64,000 nt of DNA from G963663365 sp963663365 (lineage in GTDB: Bacteria; Hinthialibacterota; Hinthialibacteria; Hinthialibacterales; G963663365): the NCBI GenBank assembly GCA_963663365.2, contig CAXXIH010000001.1:1612001-1676000 (forward strand). The letters run 5' to 3'. Positions 35,192 through 42,985 of the stretch are shown here, in pieces. Made by a program: the position numbers and the translations under genes. Each line of letters opens with the position of its first letter. Within the stretch, counting starts at the first letter, position 1. The notes below the pieces were generated by a model, which was not told the origin of the DNA, made no database searches, and saw only the letters and a program-made list of their open reading frames with translations.

Positions 35192-35641
35192 CTAAGAGTT
35201 CATTATATCGACGGCTTGTTTAAGCGATTCAAGCAATTCTTTTGCGATGTTTCTAGGCATCAGCACAGGGATTTCTGTGCTGTCGATATCTGAATTAATT
35301 GATAAGCATAGGCCTATGTGATTTGCACCATGCCGGACAACTGCACATTGATTATTGCCTGAATCAATATCCTTGAATCTTATTGTTATGGAATCTTCCA
35401 CTCCTGTCTTGGATTTTCTTTTAGATAGTAACAAGCGATCTGCGGCTCTTGAATTGGCTGTCGCTTGTACTAGTGCCTTAATCAATTCAGCTGCGGATTC
35501 CTTGTTTAACGTGACATCGATATCGCCATTCCTCCTTAACGATAGACCTAATGAGACTGTCTCTTTATCGTACCCGACAAATAACCATGCATCATCATTG
35601 GATTCAATATCAATGAAACTCAATGTTGCGATTTCTCTCAA
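35192..35641 (-). CDS. Small protein with internally duplicated domain
   Basis: This is a 149-residue soluble protein with no recognised family. Residues about 4-62 (ATLSFIDIESNDDAWLFVG..., ending AAELIKALVQAT) repeat at about 84-145 (SITIRFKDIDSGNNQCAVVR..., ending IAKELLESLKQAV). Each unit has strands, a variable loop and a terminal amphipathic helix. The start is a TTG at 35641, supported by GGGAG eight bases upstream. It lies 32 bases upstream (in reading order) of the GH2 fragment's end and points the same way, so it is probably its own small transcription unit. The function is unknown. Confidence 0.6.
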   Translation of the reverse strand: MREIATLSFIDIESNDDAWLFVGYDKETVSLGLSLRRNGDIDVTLNKESAAELIKALVQATANSRAADRLLLSKRKSKTGVEDSITIRFKDIDSGNNQCAVVRHGANHIGLCLSINSDIDSTEIPVLMPRNIAKELLESLKQAVDIMNS

Positions 35642-35673
35642 ATTGTCAGCTCCCTTTTTACGGTATTAGTCTT

Positions 35674-37074
35674 CTATTTCCCCACCAATATCCCCACATC
35701 GATATATTGGCCGCCATCGTCTTGATGGCAGTGGACTGCAACCACGTTTTTACCGGCCTTGAGCAGTTTGGGAAGTTTTTCGGTGATGTCAAAAGCGGCA
35801 TAGCGGTCTGTCCAGGTTGGTCCGTGCCAAAGCAGTTCGCCATTTAGATAGACATCGGTGGCGTTATCGTAATGCGCAACCAGTGTCGCTCTTTTGAAAG
35901 CGCTTCCATCGTATTCGAACTCATTACGCAGCCAAATATCTTTGTCGGACCATGGTGTTTTAATATGATCGTTCCAGCCGCCTTTTTTGCCGAAAGCGGC
36001 TTTGCCTGATTTCCAACCGGAATCGTCAAAGCCCGGTTTCTCCCAGCCTTCGGGCGGGGCATCGAAGCGATAGCGCCAGGGGGTAGCGGTTGTATCGATT
36101 TCAGTGCCTAAGAGCAGGTCCCATTGGTATTCTTTTACTTCGATTTTAAGCGGTGGATTTTTTTCGTAGGCAGCCGGCGCGGAAAAGACAGCGTTGAATT
36201 TCTTCAAATCGAACTTTGGCCGCCGGTCGTAATAGAAAACGCCGTTCTTTTCTTGTTCGATATCGGTCAACTGTGTGTAGCAAAAACCGAAGAGACGCGG
36301 ATTTTCAAGCAGTCCGTCAACCAAACCTTTGAGACGTGTGAAGAACTCATCTTCGGTTTTGGGATTGTTTCCGTAACCCCAGGAATTATCGGCATTCTGA
36401 AACCACCCGATGCCGCCGAATTCACTAATGAAGAAGGGGATATTACGTGGTCCGCTGTTCTGATAGCGTTTGGGCAAGGTGTTATTGAAATAGTCGATCC
36501 AGCGTGCCTTGAAAGTCTCCGGATTTTGGTCGTAGTCATGCGCGTCAAGCAATTCAGGATCGGTAAAAGTATGCACCCAGCCGCTGGTATCGATTACCGG
36601 ACGGTCGGGATCGATAAGACGTGTTAACCGTACAACCGGATCAATGACACGTGCGGCCACATCAGGAGTCTCATTGAACGGGCACCAACCGATAATCGAT
36701 GGGTGGTTGAAATCGCGTTGTACCAGTTCTCCCCATTCGCGAATGAACGGTACATCGACTTCTGTCCGGTTATAGTCAGGCCCGTAACTGGGGTATTCCC
36801 CCCAGCAAAGATATCCGAGTTTATCGGCCCAATATAAAAAACGGGGTTCAAAAACTTTTTGATGGAGGCGCGCGCCATTGAATCCGGCAGCCATCGAAAG
36901 TTCGATGTCTCCCTTTAACGCTTCATCTGTGGGTGCTGTCCAGATTCCTTCAGGATAAAATCCTTGATCAAGCACCAAGCGCTGGAACACGGGTTTACCA
37001 TTGATTAAATAGGCTCCTCCCTCAATGGAGACGGAACGCAGGCCGAAATAACTCGTTAATGTATCGACTGATTC
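35674..37074 (-). CDS. GH2 glycoside hydrolase, catalytic and C-terminal part (second half of frameshifted gene)
   Basis: This frame resumes the GH2 protein begun at 37979, shifted by one base. It starts with ESVDTLTSYFGLRSVSIEGG and runs into the TIM barrel. DFNHPSIIGWCPFNETPD holds the acid/base Glu and PRNIPFFISEFGG the nucleophile Glu of GH2. The last 150 residues form an extra galactose-binding-like beta-sandwich (ATLVAHYDNATDVYLNGELL, KAGKNVVAVHCHQ). There is no independent start or ribosome site, so it is not a separate gene. It would cleave beta-galactosides, beta-glucuronides or related linkages; exact specificity is unclear. Confidence 0.8.
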   Translation of the reverse strand, partial: ESVDTLTSYFGLRSVSIEGGAYLINGKPVFQRLVLDQGFYPEGIWTAPTDEALKGDIELSMAAGFNGARLHQKVFEPRFLYWADKLGYLCWGEYPSYGPDYNRTEVDVPFIREWGELVQRDFNHPSIIGWCPFNETPDVAARVIDPVVRLTRLIDPDRPVIDTSGWVHTFTDPELLDAHDYDQNPETFKARWIDYFNNTLPKRYQNSGPRNIPFFISEFGGIGWFQNADNSWGYGNNPKTEDEFFTRLKGLVDGLLENPRLFGFCYTQLTDIEQEKNGVFYYDRRPKFDLKKFNAVFSAPAAYEKNPPLKIEVKEYQWDLLLGTEIDTTATPWRYRFDAPPEGWEKPGFDDSGWKSGKAAFGKKGGWNDHIKTPWSDKDIWLRNEFEYDGSAFKRATLVAHYDNATDVYLNGELLWHGPTWTDRYAAFDITEKLPKLLKAGKNVVAVHCHQDDGGQYIDVGILVGK

Positions 37075-37979
37075 ACGGTGCGCCGTACATTCAGCACAAG
37101 ATCATATAGAAATGGATCTTGAGGTGACCATAAATGTGAAACCGAAAGGTCCAATACTAAATGATTGTTATCTTTTGCCTGTATGGATGCTTTCCCGGCT
37201 TCTTTTCCATCGGCCTTTGCGATGGCTTCGAGTGTCAGCCCATCTGTGAGACCATCCAGCTCGGCGTGAACAAGAATGCGGCTGGAATCCGGATCAGGCG
37301 AAATGCGCAGATTGCGAATAAATGTCTCACCAACTCCCTCCAGCCAAACTGTCTGCCAGATGCCTGTTGTGCGTGTGTAAAAAATAGCGTAACTCTCTTC
37401 ACGAATGGATTGTTTACCCAGAGGCTGCAATGCACTGGCGCTATCGTCAAAAGCGTGAACGGTAATAACATTGTCTTTATTTTGAATCTCATCGGTAATA
37501 TCGAACCAGAAGGGTGCGTTACCGCCGGTGTGCTCGCCTAAATACTCTCCATTCAACCATACACGTGTATGCCAATCGCAGGCGTTAAAGTGCAAACGAA
37601 TGCGAGGTGATTTCCAGTCCTTGGGTGCATCAAACGTCCGCTTGTACCAGACATTCTTCATGAAGCCCCGCCGTTCGAGTCCGGAGAGTTTGCTTTCCCG
37701 GCAAAAGGGAACATTGATAGAGTCGGGGAAATTTCCGTCTTGAAGAAACGACTCATCGTTGCGGTCATTGGTTTCAGCAAACTGCCACTGACCGTTAAGG
37801 TTCAACCATTCCGCACGCAGTAATTGCGGGCGGGGGTGTTCGGGGCGGGGAATGTCCTGAGATGAGCGGGCATCAGCTTGATTGAAATTGGATGTTGAAA
37901 TGACGTTCATGATTAAAATGGCAAGAAGGATATTTTTGATTTTGGTGAAATTGGAGATTCCATAGCCGGTTTTGGGCAT
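37056..37979 (-). CDS. GH2 glycoside hydrolase, N-terminal part (first half of frameshifted gene)
   Basis: This is the N-terminal half of a secreted glycoside hydrolase. ATG 37979 has AGGT six bases upstream and is followed by a signal segment (IKNILLAILIMNVISTS). Residues about 55-180 are the GH2 sugar-binding domain (LNLNGQWQFAETNDRND, VWYKRTFDAPKDW, WHTRVWLNGEYLGEHTGG, PFWFDITDEI), and the immunoglobulin-like middle domain begins near residue 225. The frame runs into TAA at 37058-37056 while homology continues in the -1 frame. With the second half the whole gene would encode about 770 residues, a normal GH2 length. Confidence 0.8.
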   Translation of the reverse strand: MPKTGYGISNFTKIKNILLAILIMNVISTSNFNQADARSSQDIPRPEHPRPQLLRAEWLNLNGQWQFAETNDRNDESFLQDGNFPDSINVPFCRESKLSGLERRGFMKNVWYKRTFDAPKDWKSPRIRLHFNACDWHTRVWLNGEYLGEHTGGNAPFWFDITDEIQNKDNVITVHAFDDSASALQPLGKQSIREESYAIFYTRTTGIWQTVWLEGVGETFIRNLRISPDPDSSRILVHAELDGLTDGLTLEAIAKADGKEAGKASIQAKDNNHLVLDLSVSHLWSPQDPFLYDLVLNVRRTVNQSIH

Positions 37980-38072
37980 CGTAGACCTCATTTAAACTCT
38001 AATAAGAAGCGCTGCAAATATGGTTTTGTTCCAGCACGCCTCTCTTAAAGCCGTTCTAACCTGGTTGTCAAT

Positions 38073-39023
38073 TTATTTTGAAGATGTCCAGGAATGATAT
38101 TGTTGCTCGATTTCCTCGGGCTTGATAAGACCATCCCAGACCGCCACAGCATAGCGCAACGTGAGCGTTTGTCCGGCATTCAAGTCGAATGGGGCCTCGT
38201 GATAACGGAGCGTGGCAGAAAGAAACGAAAAAGGATCGGTCATTGTAAACCAAGTCACCGGTTTTGGGTTATCGGGAGTGTCAAACATCGCTACGGTGAC
38301 AGGCATGCCGTTGGCATCGACACTGTACGCGCACCATTCCGCTTCTGTGAGTTTTTCTGTGCCGTTAAAGACTTCGCCATCGCTTTTTTGGCTGTTCAAA
38401 AAGGTTCCGATTTTATCCATGCTTTGCAGGAAGCGCATTCCCAGCCCGTAATAGTGGTTGCCGCTGATAGTAACTGATGACACCCCTTGGTGAAGGCTCA
38501 AGGTGGTTTGCCATTCGAGCAATGTCGGGCCGGATTTACCGGATCGCAATACATTAACGGTGCGTGTTTCATCCAGTAGTTTTTTTTGATCCGGAGATGA
38601 CCAAATCAGACTCTCCGTGAAACCTGCCGTTCCATTGTTGTCTTCGGGAGTTATTCGGATATCCGTGAAAGCCTGATGCGTTTCCTTGCCGCCTTTTTCA
38701 GTCTCTTCCCAAAATGTTGTACCATCCACGCGCAGAGCAAACATTAATGCATGGTGATGCAGGTGATCGTGGGGCGCATCACGCAGAATATTGAATCCAT
38801 CCGGAGTATACAGACATTGGATATAAGGCTTAAAAGGAACGTCGAGGTACTTATAGGTTAAGACCGGTTTGTCGCCATCGAAGATATCGAGTGTGTTTTG
38901 AGTCATGGTGATTTTAATCGCGCTTTGCGCGCCTGCCGTACGGTTTGAGGTTATACCAACGGCGATACCACAGATAAGAATCGAGAAAAAGAAAAACCTG
39001 AAGACCAAGCTTGTGCGTTGCAT
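38073..39023 (-). CDS. DUF6807 (PmoA-like) secreted protein
   Basis: This is a 316-residue secreted protein from ATG 39023, which has GGGG eight bases upstream; the frame is open 36 codons further. A signal peptide (FFFFSILICGIAVGIT) precedes a beta-rich domain with KYLDVPFKPYIQCLYTP and the histidine-rich LRDAPHDHLHHHALMFAL, diagnostic of the DUF6807/PmoA family. These proteins sit in carbohydrate and methoxylated-sugar utilisation clusters of planctomycetes and related bacteria, but their activity is not settled. Here it lies between a GH2 gene and a sugar-isomerase-like gene, in the same direction. Confidence 0.87.
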   Translation of the reverse strand: MQRTSLVFRFFFFSILICGIAVGITSNRTAGAQSAIKITMTQNTLDIFDGDKPVLTYKYLDVPFKPYIQCLYTPDGFNILRDAPHDHLHHHALMFALRVDGTTFWEETEKGGKETHQAFTDIRITPEDNNGTAGFTESLIWSSPDQKKLLDETRTVNVLRSGKSGPTLLEWQTTLSLHQGVSSVTISGNHYYGLGMRFLQSMDKIGTFLNSQKSDGEVFNGTEKLTEAEWCAYSVDANGMPVTVAMFDTPDNPKPVTWFTMTDPFSFLSATLRYHEAPFDLNAGQTLTLRYAVAVWDGLIKPEEIEQQYHSWTSSK

Positions 39024-39138
39024 TGTTCGTGCCCCACTTGTTGGTGATATGTGACTTACGATGATCGGGCCGAAATGAATAAACATTCCGGCCCGCCTTA
39101 ACCTGCTCTTAATGCTCGAATAGCAGCCCACCTAATCG

Positions 39139-39963
39139 TTAGGCCACAAGCGGCTTTAAATGTTCGAGGCTTGTGACCGCCTGGTCGATGGTTCCGCATT
39201 CCACAGAGAGCACAATCTCCCGGTCGAGTGTCTTGAGCCTGTCGCACACTCTTTTCCAGTCGATTACACCTTCACCGCAGGCCACGCCGACAGGCACGCC
39301 GGTGACTTTGCCACGCGCTTCGAGTTGAACGCCGCCTATATCTTTGGCGTGAACGTGATACACGCGGTCTAGGACGTCATCCAGCATTTCATAAGGATCG
39401 CTGCCGCCCATATAGGCGTTGCCTGTGTCGTAATTAATCTGCAATAGCGGAGAATCCACCAAGCTGGCAATGCGCAGCAAACCTTCACTTCGTTTGGTGT
39501 AAATCTGGTGGTCCTCAATGCCAATCATGACGTTGTAACGTTCAGCGGTCTGCATGACTTGGATCAGCGTATATTCCATTACATTGAAAGCCTGCTCATC
39601 AGTCATCCAGTCCGGTTTGACACCTTCATCGGTGTTGACGATGGGAACGCCCATGGCCGCTGACATGCGGATGGCGTTTTTGAGATAGGGCACGCTGATT
39701 TCTGGACGCATCAGAGGACAATGACCGGATAATCCTGAAATCTTGACTCCGTTTTTGTCGCAAATCTCCTTCATCAGAAGTGCGTCTTCTTCCATGCTGA
39801 ATGAGTGGAAATAACCCGCTTCGCTTAAAAGTTCCCGGCCGTTATGGACCATTGGTTCCACATATTCATAGCCAAGGTCAGCCGCGATTTTTACGCCATC
39901 GGCAAAGTTTTTGTCGTGATGGCGGACAAACTCCATATTGACACCGATTTTAAGGTTGCTCAT
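39139..39963 (-). CDS. Sugar phosphate isomerase/epimerase-like TIM barrel
   Basis: This is a 274-residue cytoplasmic protein of the xylose-isomerase-like TIM-barrel family. Strand-end residues that would bind a metal are seen as GIEDHQIY (Glu/Asp/His), NYDTGNAYM (Asp), VYHVHAKDIG (His) and SVECGTID (Glu). AGGAG precedes ATG 39963. It is the first gene of a leftward group with DUF6807 and GH2, so it probably processes the sugar released by them. The exact reaction is unknown. Confidence 0.88.
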   Translation of the reverse strand: MSNLKIGVNMEFVRHHDKNFADGVKIAADLGYEYVEPMVHNGRELLSEAGYFHSFSMEEDALLMKEICDKNGVKISGLSGHCPLMRPEISVPYLKNAIRMSAAMGVPIVNTDEGVKPDWMTDEQAFNVMEYTLIQVMQTAERYNVMIGIEDHQIYTKRSEGLLRIASLVDSPLLQINYDTGNAYMGGSDPYEMLDDVLDRVYHVHAKDIGGVQLEARGKVTGVPVGVACGEGVIDWKRVCDRLKTLDREIVLSVECGTIDQAVTSLEHLKPLVA

Positions 39964-40123
39964 TGAATACTCCTCTGAAAAGTTCCTTCACCAACTGTCC
40001 TATTAGTAACATGAAGACAAGGGAATTTGAATCCCCAAAATGGCGATTTAACGACTAATATTGAGCCGATTTCTGTTCTGTGAGCGATTGGCCGTAAGAA
40101 CAAAATAGGGGATGAGACCGAGG

Positions 40124-40705
40124 TCATGGACCGTATCGGATAATATTGCCTTCGCTATAGAGCCCGTTGGACATATCGTAGTCGACATATTCCCCTGCGC
40201 GGGGATGACCGGCGGGATAAATCAAATCGGCAATCCAAGTCATGGTCGGGCCGAAACCGCGTAATTGATATTCATACTTTCCGGCGGGAAATGCTGTCTT
40301 TGCCGCCCAATACGTGCCGGACCGGCTATTGCTATTTGCCCAATATCGCGTCCAGTAATCATAGTTTCCATACCGGTTTGAACCATCCTTAGCGCGTCCC
40401 CCCGACGTGTCCAGAGGATTGGGATTGAATGGATCGACAGGGATCGAAGCCATGTAGGAAACCGGTGTGGTGAGCGGGATATAGCGTTCATCCATCCAGC
40501 CGCTCCGTACCGGATAGAAATTGTTATCAACCATATAACTGCGGATGGCTAAATCGGTATTGCGTATGTCGCTGATTGAACGGCTGACTTTGGCCCTGGT
40601 TTGGGCGTTGAGAAAATTGGGGACTGCTATTGCGGCGAGAATGCCGATAATGGCTACGACAATCAATAGTTCAATCAATGTGAAACCACGTTTTAAATTG
40701 GACAT
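40124..40705 (-). CDS. Type II secretion/type IV pseudopilin
   Basis: This is a 193-residue pseudopilin. KRGFTLIELLIVVAIIGI is the class III signal with PilD cleavage between Gly and Phe and the Glu at +5, then the helix continues to PNFLNAQTRAKVSRSISDIR. The globular part has AIRSYMVDNNFYPV and DPFNPNPLDTSGG. ATG 40705 is used; a GTG one codon earlier is also open. It is one of six such genes in the window. No secretion ATPase or platform protein is present, so it works with machinery encoded elsewhere. Confidence 0.92.
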   Translation of the reverse strand: MSNLKRGFTLIELLIVVAIIGILAAIAVPNFLNAQTRAKVSRSISDIRNTDLAIRSYMVDNNFYPVRSGWMDERYIPLTTPVSYMASIPVDPFNPNPLDTSGGRAKDGSNRYGNYDYWTRYWANSNSRSGTYWAAKTAFPAGKYEYQLRGFGPTMTWIADLIYPAGHPRAGEYVDYDMSNGLYSEGNIIRYGP

Positions 40706-40818
40706 CACAAAACTTAAGCCTCCAAATCATTGGATAGCCCCCTAAAAACGGGACTTCTCAAATCACAGCATTCGATTTTAGCGTTATTCCATAAATTTCG
40801 CTTGTTGGATAGTGGCTG

Positions 40819-41520
40819 CTATCCGGCGCTCTTTGGTATTTGCACCCGGCCACGGAAAAGGTACAGGAATGCACCAAAGACAAAGCCGAATAAAATCACC
40901 AAAGTCCAGCTCAATTTATCGTGATGTCCTCCGGTGGGGAATGAGTCATCAAAACGGCCTAAGCAATTCCCCAAGGCCCAGAGCCAAAGTGCTATTGCTA
41001 AAATCAATAAAAGGGCGGCTAGTGGATTACCATCATTACGGTCGTCCTTTGGCGATTCTTTTTTCTCAAGTGTCCGGGCCAGCATGTTAAGTTCAGTTTC
41101 ACGGCGTTGCAGGTCAATTTCTCGTTCTGCAAGTTCGCGCTCGCGTTGTATTTCTCGTTCTCGTTCGTCGAGTTCACGTTCCCGCATCTCAAGTTGACGA
41201 TTGCGTTCGTCCGCTTCCCGCATGTGCCGTTCGGCGAGTTCGAAGCGCTCGTTCAATTCACACTCGCGCCGTTCCAAGTCTTCCCGAACTCCATTCAGTT
41301 GAGCGCGATTCTCTTCAATTTCACGTCGCTCGTTATCCAATTGCCGTTTGGCTTCCTGCAAACGTGCAATACGCCCATCGAATTCATTTTCGCCTTGTTC
41401 TTGTTGGCGTCTATTTCGCGTGGGCTCGTCGCGTGCTGGTTCGTGTTGCCCGTAACCGGGACATATCGCGATCGTGATGCCTAATAAAAGTGTTGAAATA
41501 AGGCTGCTGGCGTGTTTCAT
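40819..41520 (-). CDS. Secreted coiled-coil protein with two C-terminal membrane segments
   Basis: This is a 233-residue protein starting at ATG 41520, supported by AAGGAG eight bases upstream. It has a signal-like N-terminus (SLISTLLLGITIAICPGYG), then a very charged, Glu/Arg-rich coiled coil of about 110 residues (LQEAKRQLDNERREIEENRA, ELDEREREIQRERELAERE), then a hydrophobic segment (PLAALLLILAIALWLWALGN), a loop, and a second segment (LSWTLVILFGFVFGAFLYLF) with a short basic tail. The helix repeats have a strong seven-residue character. The function is unknown; it is perhaps an envelope spacer. Confidence 0.7.
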   Translation of the reverse strand: MKHASSLISTLLLGITIAICPGYGQHEPARDEPTRNRRQQEQGENEFDGRIARLQEAKRQLDNERREIEENRAQLNGVREDLERRECELNERFELAERHMREADERNRQLEMRERELDEREREIQRERELAEREIDLQRRETELNMLARTLEKKESPKDDRNDGNPLAALLLILAIALWLWALGNCLGRFDDSFPTGGHHDKLSWTLVILFGFVFGAFLYLFRGRVQIPKSAG

Positions 41521-41611
41521 CGCAGGTCTCCTTGCAAGACTCTCTGTTCCTACAACAGGATTGAACACCCAAATCGATGTGGTGAAAAGGCCAGTGATAT
41601 GCGCCTTATAA

Positions 41612-42985
41612 TTATTCTTCTTCCCGAATGTGGGCCATGTGATATTTTTTGAGTTTATAGCGCAAGTTTCGTTCAGTAAGGCCCAAGGCACGGGCTGCTT
41701 CGGATTGGTTGCCGTGGGCCTCCAATAAGGCCTGGCGAATCAGGGTTTTTTCCAGATCGGCTACCGTATCCGGTAACGATTTTCCAGGAATAATGGAATT
41801 TCCATCTGCCGCCGGCTTGAGTTGGGGAGGCAAATCCTGCGTTGAGATGATCTCTCCCCGGGCAAGGACAACTGCGCGTTCGATAATATTCTCCAATTCG
41901 CGGATGTTTCCCGGCCAGAGGTACTTCATGATCCAATCCATGGCTTCCCGGGAAACCTCTAAACCCCGGCCCGGCGCATACCGCCTTAAAAATAGATCGA
42001 TGAGGAGGGGAATATCCTCTCGTCGATCGCGTAAGGGAGGGAGATCGATAGAGATAACACTAAGACGGTAAAATAGATCTTCGCGGAATCCGCCATCTTT
42101 GATGGCTTTTTGCAAATCACGATTTGTTGCGGCAATAATACGCACATCGGCATGTATTTCGCGATTGCCGCCAACCCGCTCAAATGTTTTTTCTTGTAGT
42201 ACACGTAAAAGTTGTACTTGCACATTAAGGGGAATATCGCCTACTTCATCGATAAATGCCGTCCCCTTTTCGGCCAACTCAAAACGTCCCTGGCGTTGTG
42301 CAGTGGCTCCGGTAAAAGAGCCTTTTTCATGACCAAAAAGTTCGCTTTGCACCAGGCTTTCGGGCAAAGCCGCACAATGGATAGGAACAAACGGTTGGTT
42401 GACGCGCGAACTGGCCTTGTGAATTGCACGGGCGAGAACCTCTTTACCCGTTCCGCTTTCTCCTAAAATCAAGATGTTGGCATCCGATGCGGCCGCCCGC
42501 AATGCGGTATTAATTACATCCTGCATGGCCGCATTGGCCGTTCGGAGGCCATCGGATTGCCCCCGTTGCTCAACAATTTCACGTAGACGTTTATTCTCGG
42601 AAACGAGTGTCGTCCGGTCCAATTCGCGTTGGATCACCAATTCCAATTCGGAAAGATCCAAGGGTTTGGCAACGTAATCGGCCGCACCGGCCCGCATAGC
42701 CGCCACCGCTTGCGTTGTGCTCCCATAAGCGGTCATAACAATAAACGGAATATCCGGTCTGAGTTTTTTTACGCCTTTAAGAATGCCTTCGCCGCTGCCA
42801 TCGGGTAGACGCATGTCTGATAACACCAAATCAACAGTTGTGTTCTCAAAGCGTTCCAGTGCTTGAGATTGCCCCTCCGCTTCCACAACTCCATAGCCGC
42901 GTTTTTTGAGAAACGTTATTAGCGCTTTTCGCTGCGAAGCCTCATCCTCGACAATAAGAATGGTTGTTGTGCTTGGTTCAGTCAT
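41612..42985 (-). CDS. Sigma-54-dependent response regulator (NtrC/ZraR family)
   Basis: This is a 457-residue protein from ATG 42985, overlapping the kinase stop by eight bases, so the two are translationally coupled. Residues 1-125 form a receiver with phosphoryl Asp at about 57 (LVLSDMRLPDGSG) and Lys in YVAKPLDL. Residues about 145-375 are the AAA+ domain: Walker A GESGTGKEVL, the sigma-54 contact loop GSFTGA (variant of GAFTGA), Walker B GTAFIDEVGDIPL and arginine-finger region FREDLFYRLSV. The C-terminus is a Fis-type helix-turn-helix (NQSEAARALGLTERNLRYKL). It should activate sigma-54 promoters, most likely the one at 46848-46864. Confidence 0.95.
   Translation of the reverse strand: MTEPSTTTILIVEDEASQRKALITFLKKRGYGVVEAEGQSQALERFENTTVDLVLSDMRLPDGSGEGILKGVKKLRPDIPFIVMTAYGSTTQAVAAMRAGAADYVAKPLDLSELELVIQRELDRTTLVSENKRLREIVEQRGQSDGLRTANAAMQDVINTALRAAASDANILILGESGTGKEVLARAIHKASSRVNQPFVPIHCAALPESLVQSELFGHEKGSFTGATAQRQGRFELAEKGTAFIDEVGDIPLNVQVQLLRVLQEKTFERVGGNREIHADVRIIAATNRDLQKAIKDGGFREDLFYRLSVISIDLPPLRDRREDIPLLIDLFLRRYAPGRGLEVSREAMDWIMKYLWPGNIRELENIIERAVVLARGEIISTQDLPPQLKPAADGNSIIPGKSLPDTVADLEKTLIRQALLEAHGNQSEAARALGLTERNLRYKLKKYHMAHIREEE

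Noticed and set aside
36124..36627. Plus-strand ORF of 167 codons
   Set aside because: It is the antisense shadow of the GH2 catalytic domain.
41150..41400. Short repeating CGTTC/TCGTT pattern that looks like a DNA repeat
   Set aside because: It simply encodes the Glu/Arg-rich coiled coil (REREL, RELDER) of the gene at 40819-41520.
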